Assembly (NCBI GenBank): GCA_019787685.1
Contig: JAHNUO010000040.1
Span: 124,001 to 188,000, forward strand
Direction of reading: 5' to 3'
Length of the DNA: 64,000 bases
Source of the DNA: Chiua virens
Taxonomy: Eukaryota > Basidiomycota > Agaricomycetes > Boletales > Boletaceae
Shown: piece after piece, positions 34,744-45,811 of the stretch
Numbering within the stretch: the stretch's first letter is position 1
Layout: each line of letters starts with the position of its first letter
Position numbers and translations under genes: made by a program
Notes under the pieces: generated by a model
Seen by the model: the letters and a program-made list of their open reading frames with translations, nothing else
Databases searched by the model: none
What the model was told of the DNA's origin: nothing

Positions 34744-35762
34744 ATCATGAAATCTCTCTCAGTTGACCAAACTCATCATATCTCTCTCTCTTGGAATTGG
34801 GACAATCAACCCATCAAATTGCTCAATCTACTGGTCTCAATCAATCTACTATTAGTAGACTCAGGTCCAAACATCTTCCCAACCTACCCAAAGCCTCTGG
34901 TGGTCGTCCTTCCATCATCTCTCCTACCGATATACGTCATGCTATTCGTCTTATTGGATCTGGGAAGGCTGAGAATGCAGTTCAGGTGACCAAAACACTT
35001 CAAGAAGTGAAGAACCATTCTATCTCCCCACAGACCATTTGCCGCCACTTGAAAAAAGCTGGTATGAAGGCTGTAGTGAAGCAAAAATGCCCTCTTCTTG
35101 CCCAGCGTCATAGGAGAGCAAGGATGGACTTTGCTCTAAGCCATCAGCGTTGGACTGTTGAGGACTGGAAGCGAGTTATATGGTCAGATGAGACCAAAAT
35201 CAATTGCATTGGGTCAGATGGCAGGAAATGGGCATGGAAAAGGGCAGGAGAGGGTCTTAGTGACAGGATTGTGGAGGGAACAGTTAAGTTTGGGGGAGGA
35301 TCAGTGATGCTATGGGGCTGTATGACCTGGGAAGGTGTTGGAATGGCTTGCAAGATTGATGGTAAGATGGATACTGATCTCTATGTGCAGATCTTGGAGG
35401 ATGAACTCCAACAAACTCTGGTGGATTATGGATTTTCCCCAGAAGACATTATCTTCCAGCAGGATAATGACCCCAAGCACACCAGTAGGAAGGCTAGGGA
35501 GTGGCTTGATGACCATGAATTTGAGGTCATGGTATGGCCTGCTCAGTCTCCAGACCTTAATCCCATAGAACACCTATGGTTTCTTCTCAAAAGAAGACTT
35601 GCAGAGTATCCTGAGCCAGCTAAGGGGATATTGGAACTTTGGGAGAGGATTAAAGTGGAATGGTATAAGATTGGGGTGGAGGAGTGTCAGAGATTGATTG
35701 AGAGCATGCCTAGAAGAGTTCAGGAGGTCATCAAGGCCAAAGGAGGATACACTTCATACTAA
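34744..35762 (+). pseudogene. Tc1-type transposase with N-terminal frameshift
   Basis: From TTG 34791 a 323-codon frame is open to TAA: helix-turn-helix STHQIAQSTGLNQSTISRLR; second HTH with SISPQTICRHLKKAGM; DDE motifs VIWSDETKIN (first Asp), IIFQQDNDPKHTSRKA (second Asp) and SPDLNPIEHLWFLLKRR (Glu 34 residues on). This frame has no ATG near its start and a TGA just before it. The natural ATG at 34747 (MKSLSVDQTHHIS) is in another frame and would join only across a one- or two-base shift in the TCTCTCTCTC run at 34781-34790. The catalytic core is intact, so the decay is slight; slippage in the dinucleotide run or a sequencing error are both possible. Confidence 0.8.
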
Positions 35763-35780
35763 TCTGTGATACCCTTATAC

Positions 35781-35995
35781 CAGCAACAAAACTGATGCAA
35801 TGAGTATCTCATACCAATTTCGAAATATTTCCAGATATAGTAAGAATTACATAATAAACCCATATACCATTGGAAAGCCCTTGATCAGGGCTTTCCAATG
35901 GTACCTAGGTTAGGGGGTCTAGCATCAACAGGGCTCTCAATATTCATGCTTCAATCAAAATGCTACAAACATTGCATCAGTTTTGTTGCTCACTG
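35781..35995 (-). repeat. Right terminal inverted repeat of the Tc1 element
   Basis: The inverted partner of 34404-34620. It ends GCATCAGTTTTGTTGCTCAC before TGTA, and its inner end begins CAGCAACAAAACTGATGC. Confidence 0.9.
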
Positions 35996-35997
35996 TA

Positions 35998-38143
35998 TCC
36001 CCGCATTCGACCTCACGGGACGTGGTGGAAAAATCGACACAGACTTGGCAATCGATCCTGTCCAACAAGGGTGAGCGATTCATCTAGAAAATAATACTCT
36101 GGCCTTGCCCACACGAGACCAACCCCATGGTTGATCTTGTCGCAATCAAGGTTCCAAGGTCATTCAGGAAGGTGTGAGGCTCGGTGAGTAACGATGCCTC
36201 CAATCTGCCACGAGAGCTCCAGGACGCTGCAACGAAACCTTTGTTTCCGAATGATGGCAGCACGATCCCTAGTATAAGAGACCCAAGTCCTTCGTGAACC
36301 CTGATCACAACGAGCTTTACGCCGTCCATGATTTAAGGCTTTGCTCCATCGGTCGCATCACTGCTACCATGTCATATCTACATTTACATCCTGTACACGA
36401 CTTCCTGATCGACCACAAAATCGACAGGACTGCCATGATTTATACGAATGGCTGCAAAATCAGATGGTTGGCTCGCCGTCCTGAGACTTTTGTCCACCGG
36501 AGAAACCGCAGTAAGCTGTGGGTGTCTGTAGGCAATCCACGCGACTTGCACAGTGCAGGCGGTTGGTCCACAGCCCATCCACTGGCAGGCATGGCAGTTA
36601 GGCCGTGTGTTACGAGTCGCTGATGCTCAAGTCGCTCGCTTTCAGGTGGTGTCCCAATCGTCATAAGAGTGAATCCTCGACATTCAAAGCCGTCAGGACT
36701 GAGAGGTTCATCGGCGGCGTTCTTCAGTTGTCACATTCATGTAGACCCGGTGGTGCTCACAAATCTCATTCTCTGGTAATATGGCATCACCCTTGCTGTA
36801 CCGGTATCATCGGAAGAATATCGAAACTATTTGTTTCCATGTTTTCTTCTTTGCTATGTCGTTCTGGATCTTCGTTCTCATCGTTTGCACTTGCAGCTCA
36901 ACCAGACCTCTCCTTCCTGAATATGACGAGGTTGATCGACATGTTTTTTGTCGTCAACTCTTTTGCTCGCTCGATCACATCTTCAAAGTCTGTCGTCTTC
37001 GAAAGCAAAAACCCTAGCTTCGTCAGAATTCGAGGTATGTATAACGAGACATCATAATCGTCTTAATCGAGGTGTGATTGTGACTGGACTTGTTTTTTTT
37101 TGTTTTCCACTCACGTATGGACTGAGAACAGGTGATGTGGTTGTACATCCAGGACTTTGACGTGTCTATCCACAGTCCTGTAGACATGACAGTCAGGCTG
37201 ACAAGTTGCTGATGTGACCTCCTGGTCATCGTCATGTCACCATCTCTTGAACTCGCAGTTCTCACTCCGTTCTACCAAGGATGTCATTTATCTGAGCCAG
37301 CGCTAACTACTGTCCACACGTCAGTCCACTTGCAACCACTTTTCTTCAGGCCCAGGTCTGCTTCTAGATCGAATCCGACAGCCCATTTGCCTTTCATCAT
37401 GGCATTATTGTGGTGCTACCACGTCACGGGGCATGTACTCCAAGTCTCTAATGCAGTAATATGCCATAGTATGTGATTTGATTTTCAATGCACCTCTTGA
37501 CTGGATTTTTTTCTGTAGAATCTAACCCTTTTCGGCATACCTTCTTGTCGGGAGGGTCGTCAGCATCCCGTACTCGCATCCTCCCCAATCATTGTCCTTT
37601 GACTCATCCCGCAGCGTTGGTCCCAGCTGTCTGGGCTATCCTAGGGTCGCTTGTGAGTTATTCTAGTCACCGCTCAGGGAGTACTACATGGCAGCCGGAG
37701 TGCCTCTCTGGGCGATGACATCCGTGTGTAATACACCCTGACGACTCTATGTCCAGGGCTGGTGGAGGATCATGCTTGCAGCGAAACCCTTAGTAAGTTA
37801 ACCCCTTCCGACCGTAGTCCTCTAGTACGCTCAGTAACCGAGGGGGCTTTTTTTTTTTTTTTGAAGCTGATCACGGAAGAGCCTTGGCCCGGCGGGTTAG
37901 CGTCTGAGTTGGAGGCGAGGTTGAAACGAAGAAATCGAAGTGATAAAAGGCGACAGCACTCCTCTCAGAGCTTGTTTCCCATTCGTTACTATCGCCTTGT
38001 ATTCTCTCCCTCGAATTCAAATCCAACGCAGAACCTATGCCTGAGTGTACGACGCCCACTGCCTCGCCCCACTGGGAGACCCCACCACAAAAAAACACGC
38101 GTGGAATTACCACGTCACCCCCATTCCGTTCTCCGTAGCTGGT
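35998..38143. other. Decayed sequence without a confident gene
   Basis: About 2.1 kb of mixed composition with many short frames and no motif that I trust. It holds a T16-type homopolymer at about 37848-37862. Confidence 0.35.
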
Positions 38144-39684
38144 ATGGTCATGAGTTTCCACGTGCATGAAGGGAAGCTGCTTTGCCCTTTCCCCCAGTGC
38201 TCCACGTCCTTGAATAGAAGGGACCGAGCGATAAGACACACCCGTGACATTCATGGCATCTCCAGTGACATACTCATCTTTGACAAGCCCTCCGGTGAGT
38301 GAATGCCGCGACTCCAAGTCTACTACCGTCTCAAATCTGACCTCCAAAGTTACCTCTCTGACTGCGGGAGGCCACCAGGGGCCCAGTTCGTCCCCAAATA
38401 CTCCTATAGTCATGCTGGACGATCCGAAAGAAATGAGCACTAGTAAGTGACTTGAGCTACAGCCTCCAGCGTTCTTTCCACTGATGGCCCTTCAACCAGA
38501 CCCAACCCGTCATCCCACTTCCGTGGAGTCTGCAGAGGCTCCCCAAGAAACTTGTGAGCCAGCCCATGAATAAGCCACATAACCCGCTCACCTTTCGTTC
38601 CTTCGTTCCTTCTTTTTCTTCTTTCTTCTTCTTTGACCTCCATTCAACTCAGTCCGTCGCAGTGGCGAACAGAAGGTGGCTCTCAACCCCGACGTCAACT
38701 ATCTAGAAGGTGGCGGCGTTCTTGACAAGCTTGGGATCTGGTATCACCATGGCCTTGACGTCTTCCTCTGCCGCTCTTGCAGCACATGCTTGACCCTAGA
38801 TATTCTCAACGGCCACTGCAGAGGCCAGCACAAAGTATCCATGTCCCCCGACCTGACGGAGGAGCTCCATGCGTTCAACCAGTCTCACCATGTCTACGAA
38901 CGACCACAGGACGTCCCCCTCCCATGTCCAGGCGGGCCTGTCATCGATGGTTTGTCTTCACCAGAGAACGGGTTCGCGTGTGGCTTTCCAGGCTGCGATT
39001 ACTCCGTCAAGAGTGAAGAGACGATGAAAAAACACGAGCGCAATTGCCACGATCGCCGTCCACTTCAACCTACTTCATATCAGACCTGCAAGGTGCAGAC
39101 GCTCTTCCGTGCCGTTGGCAACGTGTACTTCGAGGTCGAGGAGTCAGCGAAGGAAGGACAGCAGCCGCTCCTACGGCAAGCCTTGAAGGAGCTGGGAGGG
39201 CAGGACGACTCGGAGGAGGCTGCCATCGCCACCGACAAGGACCGAAACCCTCCAGCACTGTTGAAAACGACGGGATGGGCGGACTACTTGCCCCACGTCC
39301 GTGCCAATAGGACCCTCCGTGCAAACACCTTGGCTCTCAAGGGGAGGCGTGACCCGAGCGAGCTCGGTGGCATTTTACCGGGTCTAGAAGCCGCAGTCGA
39401 TGAGATATTCACTATGGGCCGGTATGCATTGAACGGGCACCCGTCCAAGCTCACCGTACTGAAATTGCTCCTGTATGGGGATAACATACCGAGTGATAAG
39501 TCAGTCTCACGACATGAATTCCTCCCGACCGTTACGCTGACGATGTGATGGCTTCTGCAGACCGAAACACTGGAGCCCCATCGCTGCCTCCAATGTCGAG
39601 TACTCGGTGTTCGTCACAGAATGGATGACAGCGGTGCTCCGGTCCTCGTCTAATAATCTTCCCCTCCGTATCCGTACCACTTGA
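38144..39684 (+). pseudogene. OrsD-type zinc-finger protein, truncated copy
   Basis: A relative of the gene at 45812-49645, cut off after its N-terminal part. Exon 1 (about 38144-38293) has MSFHVHEGKLLCPFPQCSTS and RRDRAIRHTRDIHG, a C2H2 finger. After an intron that ends TCAG (about 38652), exon 2 reads GLDVFLCRSCSTCLTLDILN and GHCRGQHK, then GFACGFPGCDYSVKSEETMK and KHERNCH: the two spaced fingers of the OrsD (DUF3505) domain. WADYLPHVRANRTLRANTL and ILPGLEAAVDEIFTMG correspond to WHEYVAGERFDTKSL and LILPGLRTAVNTYF of the full copy. The last exon (39561-39684) has HWSPIAASNVEYSVFVTEWM and stops 8 bp before the minisatellite. The recombinase-like half is absent. Confidence 0.7.
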
Positions 39685-39692
39685 TAGCCCCT

Positions 39693-41917
39693 GGAACAAC
39701 CTAGTGGAACAACCTAGTCAATGGGGTGGAACAACCTTGTGGAACAACCTAGTCAATGGGGTGGAACAACCTTGTGGAACAACCTAGTCAATGGGGTGGA
39801 ACAACCTTGTGGAACAACCTAGTCAATGGGGTGGAACAACCTTGTGGAACAACCTAGTCAATGGGGTGGAACAACCTTGTGGAACAACCTAGTCAATGGG
39901 GTGGAACAACCTTGTGGAACAACCTAGTCAATGGGGTGGAACAACCTTGTGGAACAACCTAGTCAATGGGGTGGAACAACCTTGTGGAACAACCTAGTCA
40001 ATGGGGTGGAACAACCTTGTGGAACAACCTAGTCAATGGGGTGGAACAACCTTGTGGAACAACCTAGTCAATGGGGTGGAACAACCTTGTGGAACAACCT
40101 AGTCAATGGGGTGGAACAACCTTGTGGAACAACCTAGTCAATGGGGTGGAACAACCTTGTGGAACAACCTAGTCAATGGGGTGGAACAACCTTGTGGAAC
40201 AACCTAGTCAATGGGGTGGAACAACCTTGTGGAACAACCTAGTCAATGGGGTGGAACAACCTTGTGGAACAACCTAGTCAATGGGGTGGAACAACCTTGT
40301 GGAACAACCTAGTCAATGGGGTGGAACAACCTTGTGGAACAACCTAGCCAATGGGGTGGAACAACCTTGTGGAACAACCTAGTCAATGGGGTGGAACAAC
40401 CTTGTGGAACAACCTAGCCAATGGGGTGGAACAACCTTGTGGAACAACCTAGCCAATGGGGTGGAACAACCTTGTGGAACAACCTAGTCAATGGGATGGA
40501 ACAACCTTAGCCTAAGTGGAACAACCTAGTCAATGGGTTGGAACAACCTTAGCCTAAGTGGAACAACCTAGTCAATGGGTTGGAACAACCTTAGCCTAAG
40601 TGGAACAACCTAGTCAATGGGTGGAACAACCTTAGCCTAAGTGGAACAACCTAGTCAATGAGGTAGAACAACCTTAGCCTAAGTGGAACAACCTAGTCAA
40701 TGAGGTGGAACAACCTTAGCCTAAGTGGAACAACCTAGTCAATGGGGTGGAACAACCTTAGCCTAAGTGGAACAACCTAGTCAATGGGGTGGAGCAACCT
40801 TAGCCTAAGTGGAACAACCTAGTGGAACAACCTAGTCAATGGAGTGGAACAACCTTAGCCTAAGTGGAACAACCTAGTCAATGGGGTGAAATAACCTTAG
40901 CCTAAGTGGAACAACCTAGTCAATGGGGTGGAATAACCTTAGCCTAAGTGGAACAACCTAGTCAATAGGGTGGAACAACCTTAGCCTAAGTGGAACAATC
41001 TAGTGGAACAACCTAGTCAATGGGTTGGAAGAACCTTAGCCTAAGTGGAACAACCTAGTCAATGGGGTGGAACAACCTAGTAGAACAACCTAGTCAATAG
41101 GGTGGAACAACCTTAGCCTAAGTGGAACAACCTAGTGGAACAACCTAGTGGAACAACCTTAGCCTAAGTGGAACAACCTAGTCAATGGGGTGGAGCAACC
41201 TTAGCCTAAGTGGAATAACCTAGTCAATAGGGTGGAACAACCTAGTGGAACAACCTAGTCAATGGAGTGGAACAACCTTAGCCTAAGTGGAACAACCTAG
41301 TCAATGGAGTGGAACAACCTTAGCCTAAGTGGAACAACCTAGTCAATAGGGTGGAACAACCTTAGCCTAAGTGGAACAACCTAGTAGAACAACCTAGTCA
41401 ATGGGGTGGAACAACCTTAGCCTAAGTGGAACAACCTAGCCAATAGGGTGGAACAACCTCAGCCTAAGTGGAACAACCTAGTCAATAGGGTGGAACAACC
41501 TTAGCCTAAGTGGAACAACCTAGTCAATAGGGTGGAACAACCTTAGCCTAAGTGGAACAACCTAGTCAATGGGGTGGAACAACCTAGTGGAACAACCTAG
41601 TCAATGGGTTGAAACAACCTTAGCCTAAGTGGAACAACCTAGTGGAACAACCTAGTCAATGGGGTGGAGCAACCTTAGCCTAAGTGGAACAACCTAGTCA
41701 ATGGGGTGGAACAACCTTAGCCTAAGTGGAACAACCTAGTCAATGGGGTGGAACAACCTACTGGAATAACCCAGTCAATGGAGTAGCACAATTTAGTGGA
41801 ACAACCTAGTCATTGGGGTGGAATAACCTGGTGGAACAACCTAGAATGGGGTAGAATAACCTACTGGAACAACCTATTGGAACAACCTAGTCAATAGAGT
41901 AGAACAGCCTACTACAG
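39693..41917 (+). repeat. Two-part minisatellite (35-bp then 42-bp units)
   Basis: From 39728 to about 40497 there are 22 near-identical 35-bp units made of GGAACAACCTTGT, GGAACAACCTAGT and CAATGGGGT. From about 40498 to 41760 the unit becomes 42 bp: GGAACAACCTTAGCCTAAGT, GGAACAACCTAGT, CAATGGGGT, about 30 units with more substitutions and some partial units. After 41760 the units decay. The shared core is GGAACAACCTAGT. Stops occur in all frames, so it is not coding. Confidence 0.97.
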
Positions 41918-43469
41918 AAATCTTGTCAATGCAGTGTAACAATCTGATAAAAACAATGTCTGTATTACATAGCCACAAGCACATGTATTTCAAATACTTG
42001 GGCATGATGATAAAATGACTGAGATACTAGGCATGAGGCAAAATCCATGTAAGTATATTTGCATTAGTATATGGAATACTTATGGCAATTGATAGACACC
42101 AATTCAGCTAAGTTAGTCAACTACTAGTGGAAGCATATGATACATTTCACTTTTACTAATTGATAGCCACTATCATACATATATGGAATATTTATGCTGA
42201 GCTACAATCACTTAGTAGAATAAGTCAACAAGCTAGCTATGGATAGAAGTATATAAACATGTTGACACAGACCAATCTACCACACAGCGGAAACCACAAT
42301 TAGTCATGGTGAAATAAAATCTACTATGGACCTCTGGTTACCTACAGACCCTTAGATCATAAGATGTGGAGCACAGGATCAAAGGATATGGCCATTTCCA
42401 GGTGGCATGTTGATCAGAGAGGGTCTTAACTCGGTTTTTGTGGTAGAAATTCAAATGAAATATCTAAAATTCTGAAAATATTGTGGGAAGTACCCATGGA
42501 TAGGAGCTAAAGACTGGTCCACTAAAGGACAAGTCTTTTATTTTTTCAAAATCAAGGCAACTGGTAACTGGACTGGTCAGCAACTGGATGCAACTGCAAC
42601 TGCAGTCCAGTTGCTTACCAGTCCAGTCTGGTCCAGTTGCCAGTCTTTTGAGCAGCCCTAGACTGGACATTGGAACACTAGGAGTTAATGTCTGAGAAGG
42701 TCAGAGTTGGATTTGGTGCAATGGAGATGGTATGGTATATGACAGTGAGCCAGATGTGTCATCCCAGAAATCCTATCAACAAGTGCAACTCTCCTATTTA
42801 AAACTCTGACCCTTCAGATCTAAATTCCTGCAACTCCAAAGCATTCTTGCACTCCTCCTTCAGCTCCAGACCTCTAGACTTGTACTCTGAATATCTCTTA
42901 GATCTCCTTTGTCCCTTTTTGTCCTAGTGTACATTCTGTATTCCTGTGTCTTGCTTAGGAGCACAGCTCCAGCTTTTATACATATCTGACTTCTTCCAGT
43001 TACTTACTTTCCTGTCATCTGTCTTAGCTCTTTAGTCATTCTCCATTTCTCTGGCTTATTCATCTCCTAAACTCCTTAGTAATATCCTTTGATCTCTGAG
43101 TATATAAACTTTGTTACTCCTCTTGCAACTCTAGCTTGATTATCAACATACATGTAGATGAATCCTGCCTAATCATCCCCAAACTCCTAAAGGTCCTGGT
43201 GACTTCTCTTGTTCATCCTGAACTTCTCCAAGCTCCTTCAAACTATCTCTGTAAATCCATGACACAATGCTAGTAAGGGGGCAGCACATAAGCTGAACCC
43301 AATGTCCTATCTAAACATTTGAACTCTGAGATACCCCTATCTCTGGAGTACATTCCGGAGGAACATGGTCTTAACAAAATGATACTACTCACTCTGATGA
43401 GACTCTCTGTTTGATGTGGTCAGGTCACTGAGTGCTATTATTCAATTTACATTAGAGATGTAAGCACTA
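41918..43469. other. AT-rich non-coding sequence
   Basis: No gene. It contains weak copies of the CACAAGTAT/ATACTTGTG-type palindrome near 41974-42010 and 42050-42100, and one copy of the CTGG-rich dispersed repeat (about 42290-42690). Confidence 0.45.
42290..42690 (+). repeat. Dispersed CTGG-rich repeat, copy 1
   Basis: Similar over about 360 bp to 44825-45187 (shared blocks include ATTAGTCATGGTGAA, ATTGTGGGAAGTACCCATGG and CAGTCTTTTGAGCAG). Its last 150 bp can fold back: GGCAACTGG...CCAGTTGCC with several CAGTCCAGTTGC units. Confidence 0.8.
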
Positions 43470-44620
43470 GTTTGGGTCAGTGGTGATTTAGTAATACTGT
43501 AGCATTGAATAAAATTGTTTGTCACATATGAATTTCACATTGATACAGAGGTTAGAATGCCATGTAGCTACACTAAATGGAGTGAGTATGAAGCATTGAG
43601 TCATTCAGCAGTGAAATGAACATGCCAGAGTCAATTTGAGATTGAATGGGGAGTCAGGTAAGAGTGGTAACTGGGACATGCCAGGGCCATTTGATGTTGA
43701 TATAAGAGGGAATGGGACTAAAATGGACTCAAATGAGTGAGTATCATGGGATAAATTGATTGGTCATGACACAAACATCTGTATTGAAATTAAAATCCAG
43801 GAAGGGTTGAGGCAAGTGGGGTAACAAGAGTGTGTTGTGGTAGTTTTAGGTCAATATACAGGCAGGAACAGCACCTAAATTGAGAGTAAGTAGAGTGTGT
43901 ACCAAGCAACAAATCAACTGGTTGAGAAATGAACATACCACATTAAAAATTGAGACACAAAGGGGGATAGAGCTAAGTGAAGTGACTGGGACATGTTGGA
44001 GCTATTTCATGTTGATGTAAAGTAGGAATAGCACCTGAACAGACTAAACAGAGTGAGTATGAATCAATGAATTGATTGACAGCAAAACAAAACATACCAG
44101 AATGAAACTAAAAACCAGGAAGGGTTGAGACAAATAGGGTAACCAGGACATGGGAGCCATTTTGGGTCAACATGAAGGTGAGCATAGCACCTAAATAGAC
44201 TTAGTAGAGTGGGCTCCAAGTGGCAAATTATTTGGTCATAAGAAGAACATGTCACATTGAAAATAAGGTCCAAGGAAGGAAAGAAGAGAAAAGGAACAAC
44301 TGAGACATGTCAAAGGGGAGGTCAAGACAAGTAGGGTGACTGGAATGCTTCAGGGCTGTTTCAGGTCAATGTAAAGGTAGAAACAGCACTTAAATACACT
44401 CAATGGGGTGAGTACAGAGTGACAAACCCCTTGGCAGTACAATAAATATACCAGAGAAATTTGAGATGAAGGGGGTCAAAGCAAGTGGGGTGACTGGGAT
44501 GCATCAGGGCCAGTTCAGGTGAATGTAAAGCAGGGAATGGTACCAAAATGGATTACATAGAGTAACTATGAAGCACAAAATCAACCAGTTGTAGAACAAA
44601 CATACCAGAGTGTGTAACAC
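43470..44620 (+). repeat. Diverged tandem repeat of about 157 bp
   Basis: Anchors of the form AGTGAGTATGAAGC recur at 43581, 43736, 43894, 44052, 44209, 44407 and 44561, i.e. steps of 155, 158, 158, 157, 198 and 154 bp. Between the anchors the same order of blocks recurs: ACATACCAGA, AAGTGGGGTGACTGGGACATG, AGGTCAATGTAAAG, GGAATAGCACCTAAAT. The units have drifted substantially. Confidence 0.75.
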
Positions 44621-44824
44621 CACGAATACATAGTGTTTTAAAGTCTGGTCCAGTCTGGTTTTCCATGGTCCAAATGAGACAACTGGACCAAGACCAGTCC
44701 TAGAAAGGTCCTGGACCCTTCCAACCACATATGGACCGAAAAAAACTGGTCCAAAACAGTCTTTTGATCAGTTACAATCAGCTGCAACCATTGTTGTTCC
44801 AAACTGGTCCTTTGACTCCTTTTG

Positions 44825-45187
44825 CGTGGGAACCATGATTAGTCATGGTGAATTCAAATCTACTATGGACCCCTGGATACCTACTGACCCTTGGATCATA
44901 AGATTTGGATCACAGGATCAAACAATATGGCAATTTCTGGGTGGCATGTCAGTCAGAGGGGGTCTCAACTTGGTTTTTATTGTAGAAATTCAAATAAAAT
45001 ACCTAAAATCCTGAAACTATTGTGGGAAGTACCCATGGATAGGAGCTAAAGACATGTCTTTTTTTTTTGTCTAAATCAAGGCAACTGGCAACTGGACTGA
45101 TTGGCAACTGGATGCAACCACAACTGCAGTCCAGTCCAGTTGCCAGTCTTTTGAGCAGTTCTAGACTGGACTTTGAAACACTATGAA
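44825..45187 (+). repeat. Dispersed CTGG-rich repeat, copy 2
   Basis: Second direct copy of the repeat at 42290-42690, ending GGACTTTGAAACACTA. The end region is present in inverted orientation at 52505-52620, on the other side of the recombinase/RecQ cassette. A related stretch of CTGG-type sequence (AGTGTTTTAAAGTCTGGTCC) lies at 44632-44720. Confidence 0.8.
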
Positions 45188-45811
45188 CACACAATTGCAG
45201 CACACACCAAATATGACATCAATCAGAGGCACTAGCTGAGCCACATGGTTTTGTGCAGCACACAAGGCAGGTTTGTATTAATAAGTGATGGTTAGAGCTG
45301 TAGCCTAAATAGCCAAGACAACCACTTGCACCTGACAGAGGTGAGACAAACAAACTATGTGAAAAAGTGTTGGATGGGGGTCTCCCATGGGGTTCTCCAC
45401 AGAAGGTTGTGGAAATAGCCAAGACAGAAATACTTAGACCAAATAATAATAACTACCAGCAGCACAAGTGTATGAATACTTATGCTGAGGAGAACACAGA
45501 ATGAATCAAGTATACTATTGGATGGATTGGTTGTACACATGTATGTATACTTGTGCTGTCAACAATTTCTTATGCAAGCCAGTGGTTTGATCCAGATGGT
45601 GTATAAGAATTTTAAGTAGTTACCTCAATATCTGTTTGAACCAGTTTACTAATATAGCCATACTAAAATTTCTTCAATCAATTGCTTGCACAAGCATATG
45701 AAATACTTGTGCACACATCGTGGGAAAATTATTCAAGTGGAGTTTGAATTTATCATAGATATAGGCCAACCTGTGGGAAAATATTGTTCTTTCTCCCACT
45801 TTCATACCATC
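45188..45811. other. 5' region of the OrsD/recombinase-like gene
   Basis: Presumed promoter. It holds three copies of the palindrome family: about 45471-45495, 45535-45560 and 45686-45714. The open frame at 45686 extends upstream of the ATG chosen for the gene, so an earlier start is possible. Confidence 0.4.

Larger units (their letters stand above)
34404..35995 (+). mobile_element. Tc1/mariner-type DNA transposon, 1592 bp
   Basis: The element begins CAGTGAGCAACAAAACTGAT and ends with its inverted complement, flanked on both sides by TA (34402-34403 and 35996-35997), the target duplication of the Tc1/mariner superfamily. The terminal inverted repeats are unusually long, about 215 bp each (34404-34620 and 35781-35995), with few differences between arms. 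Each arm holds a central palindrome, TTGGAAAGCCCTTGATCAGG plus complement. The single gene encodes a DD34E-type transposase. Confidence 0.93.

Noticed and set aside
40498..41760. Telomeric repeats in the minisatellite (TTAGCCTAAG)
   Set aside because: The motif lacks tandem TTAGGG units and occurs once per 42-bp unit. It is not telomere sequence.
39693..41917. CRISPR-like array
   Set aside because: Repeat units are contiguous without unique spacers, in a eukaryotic genome.
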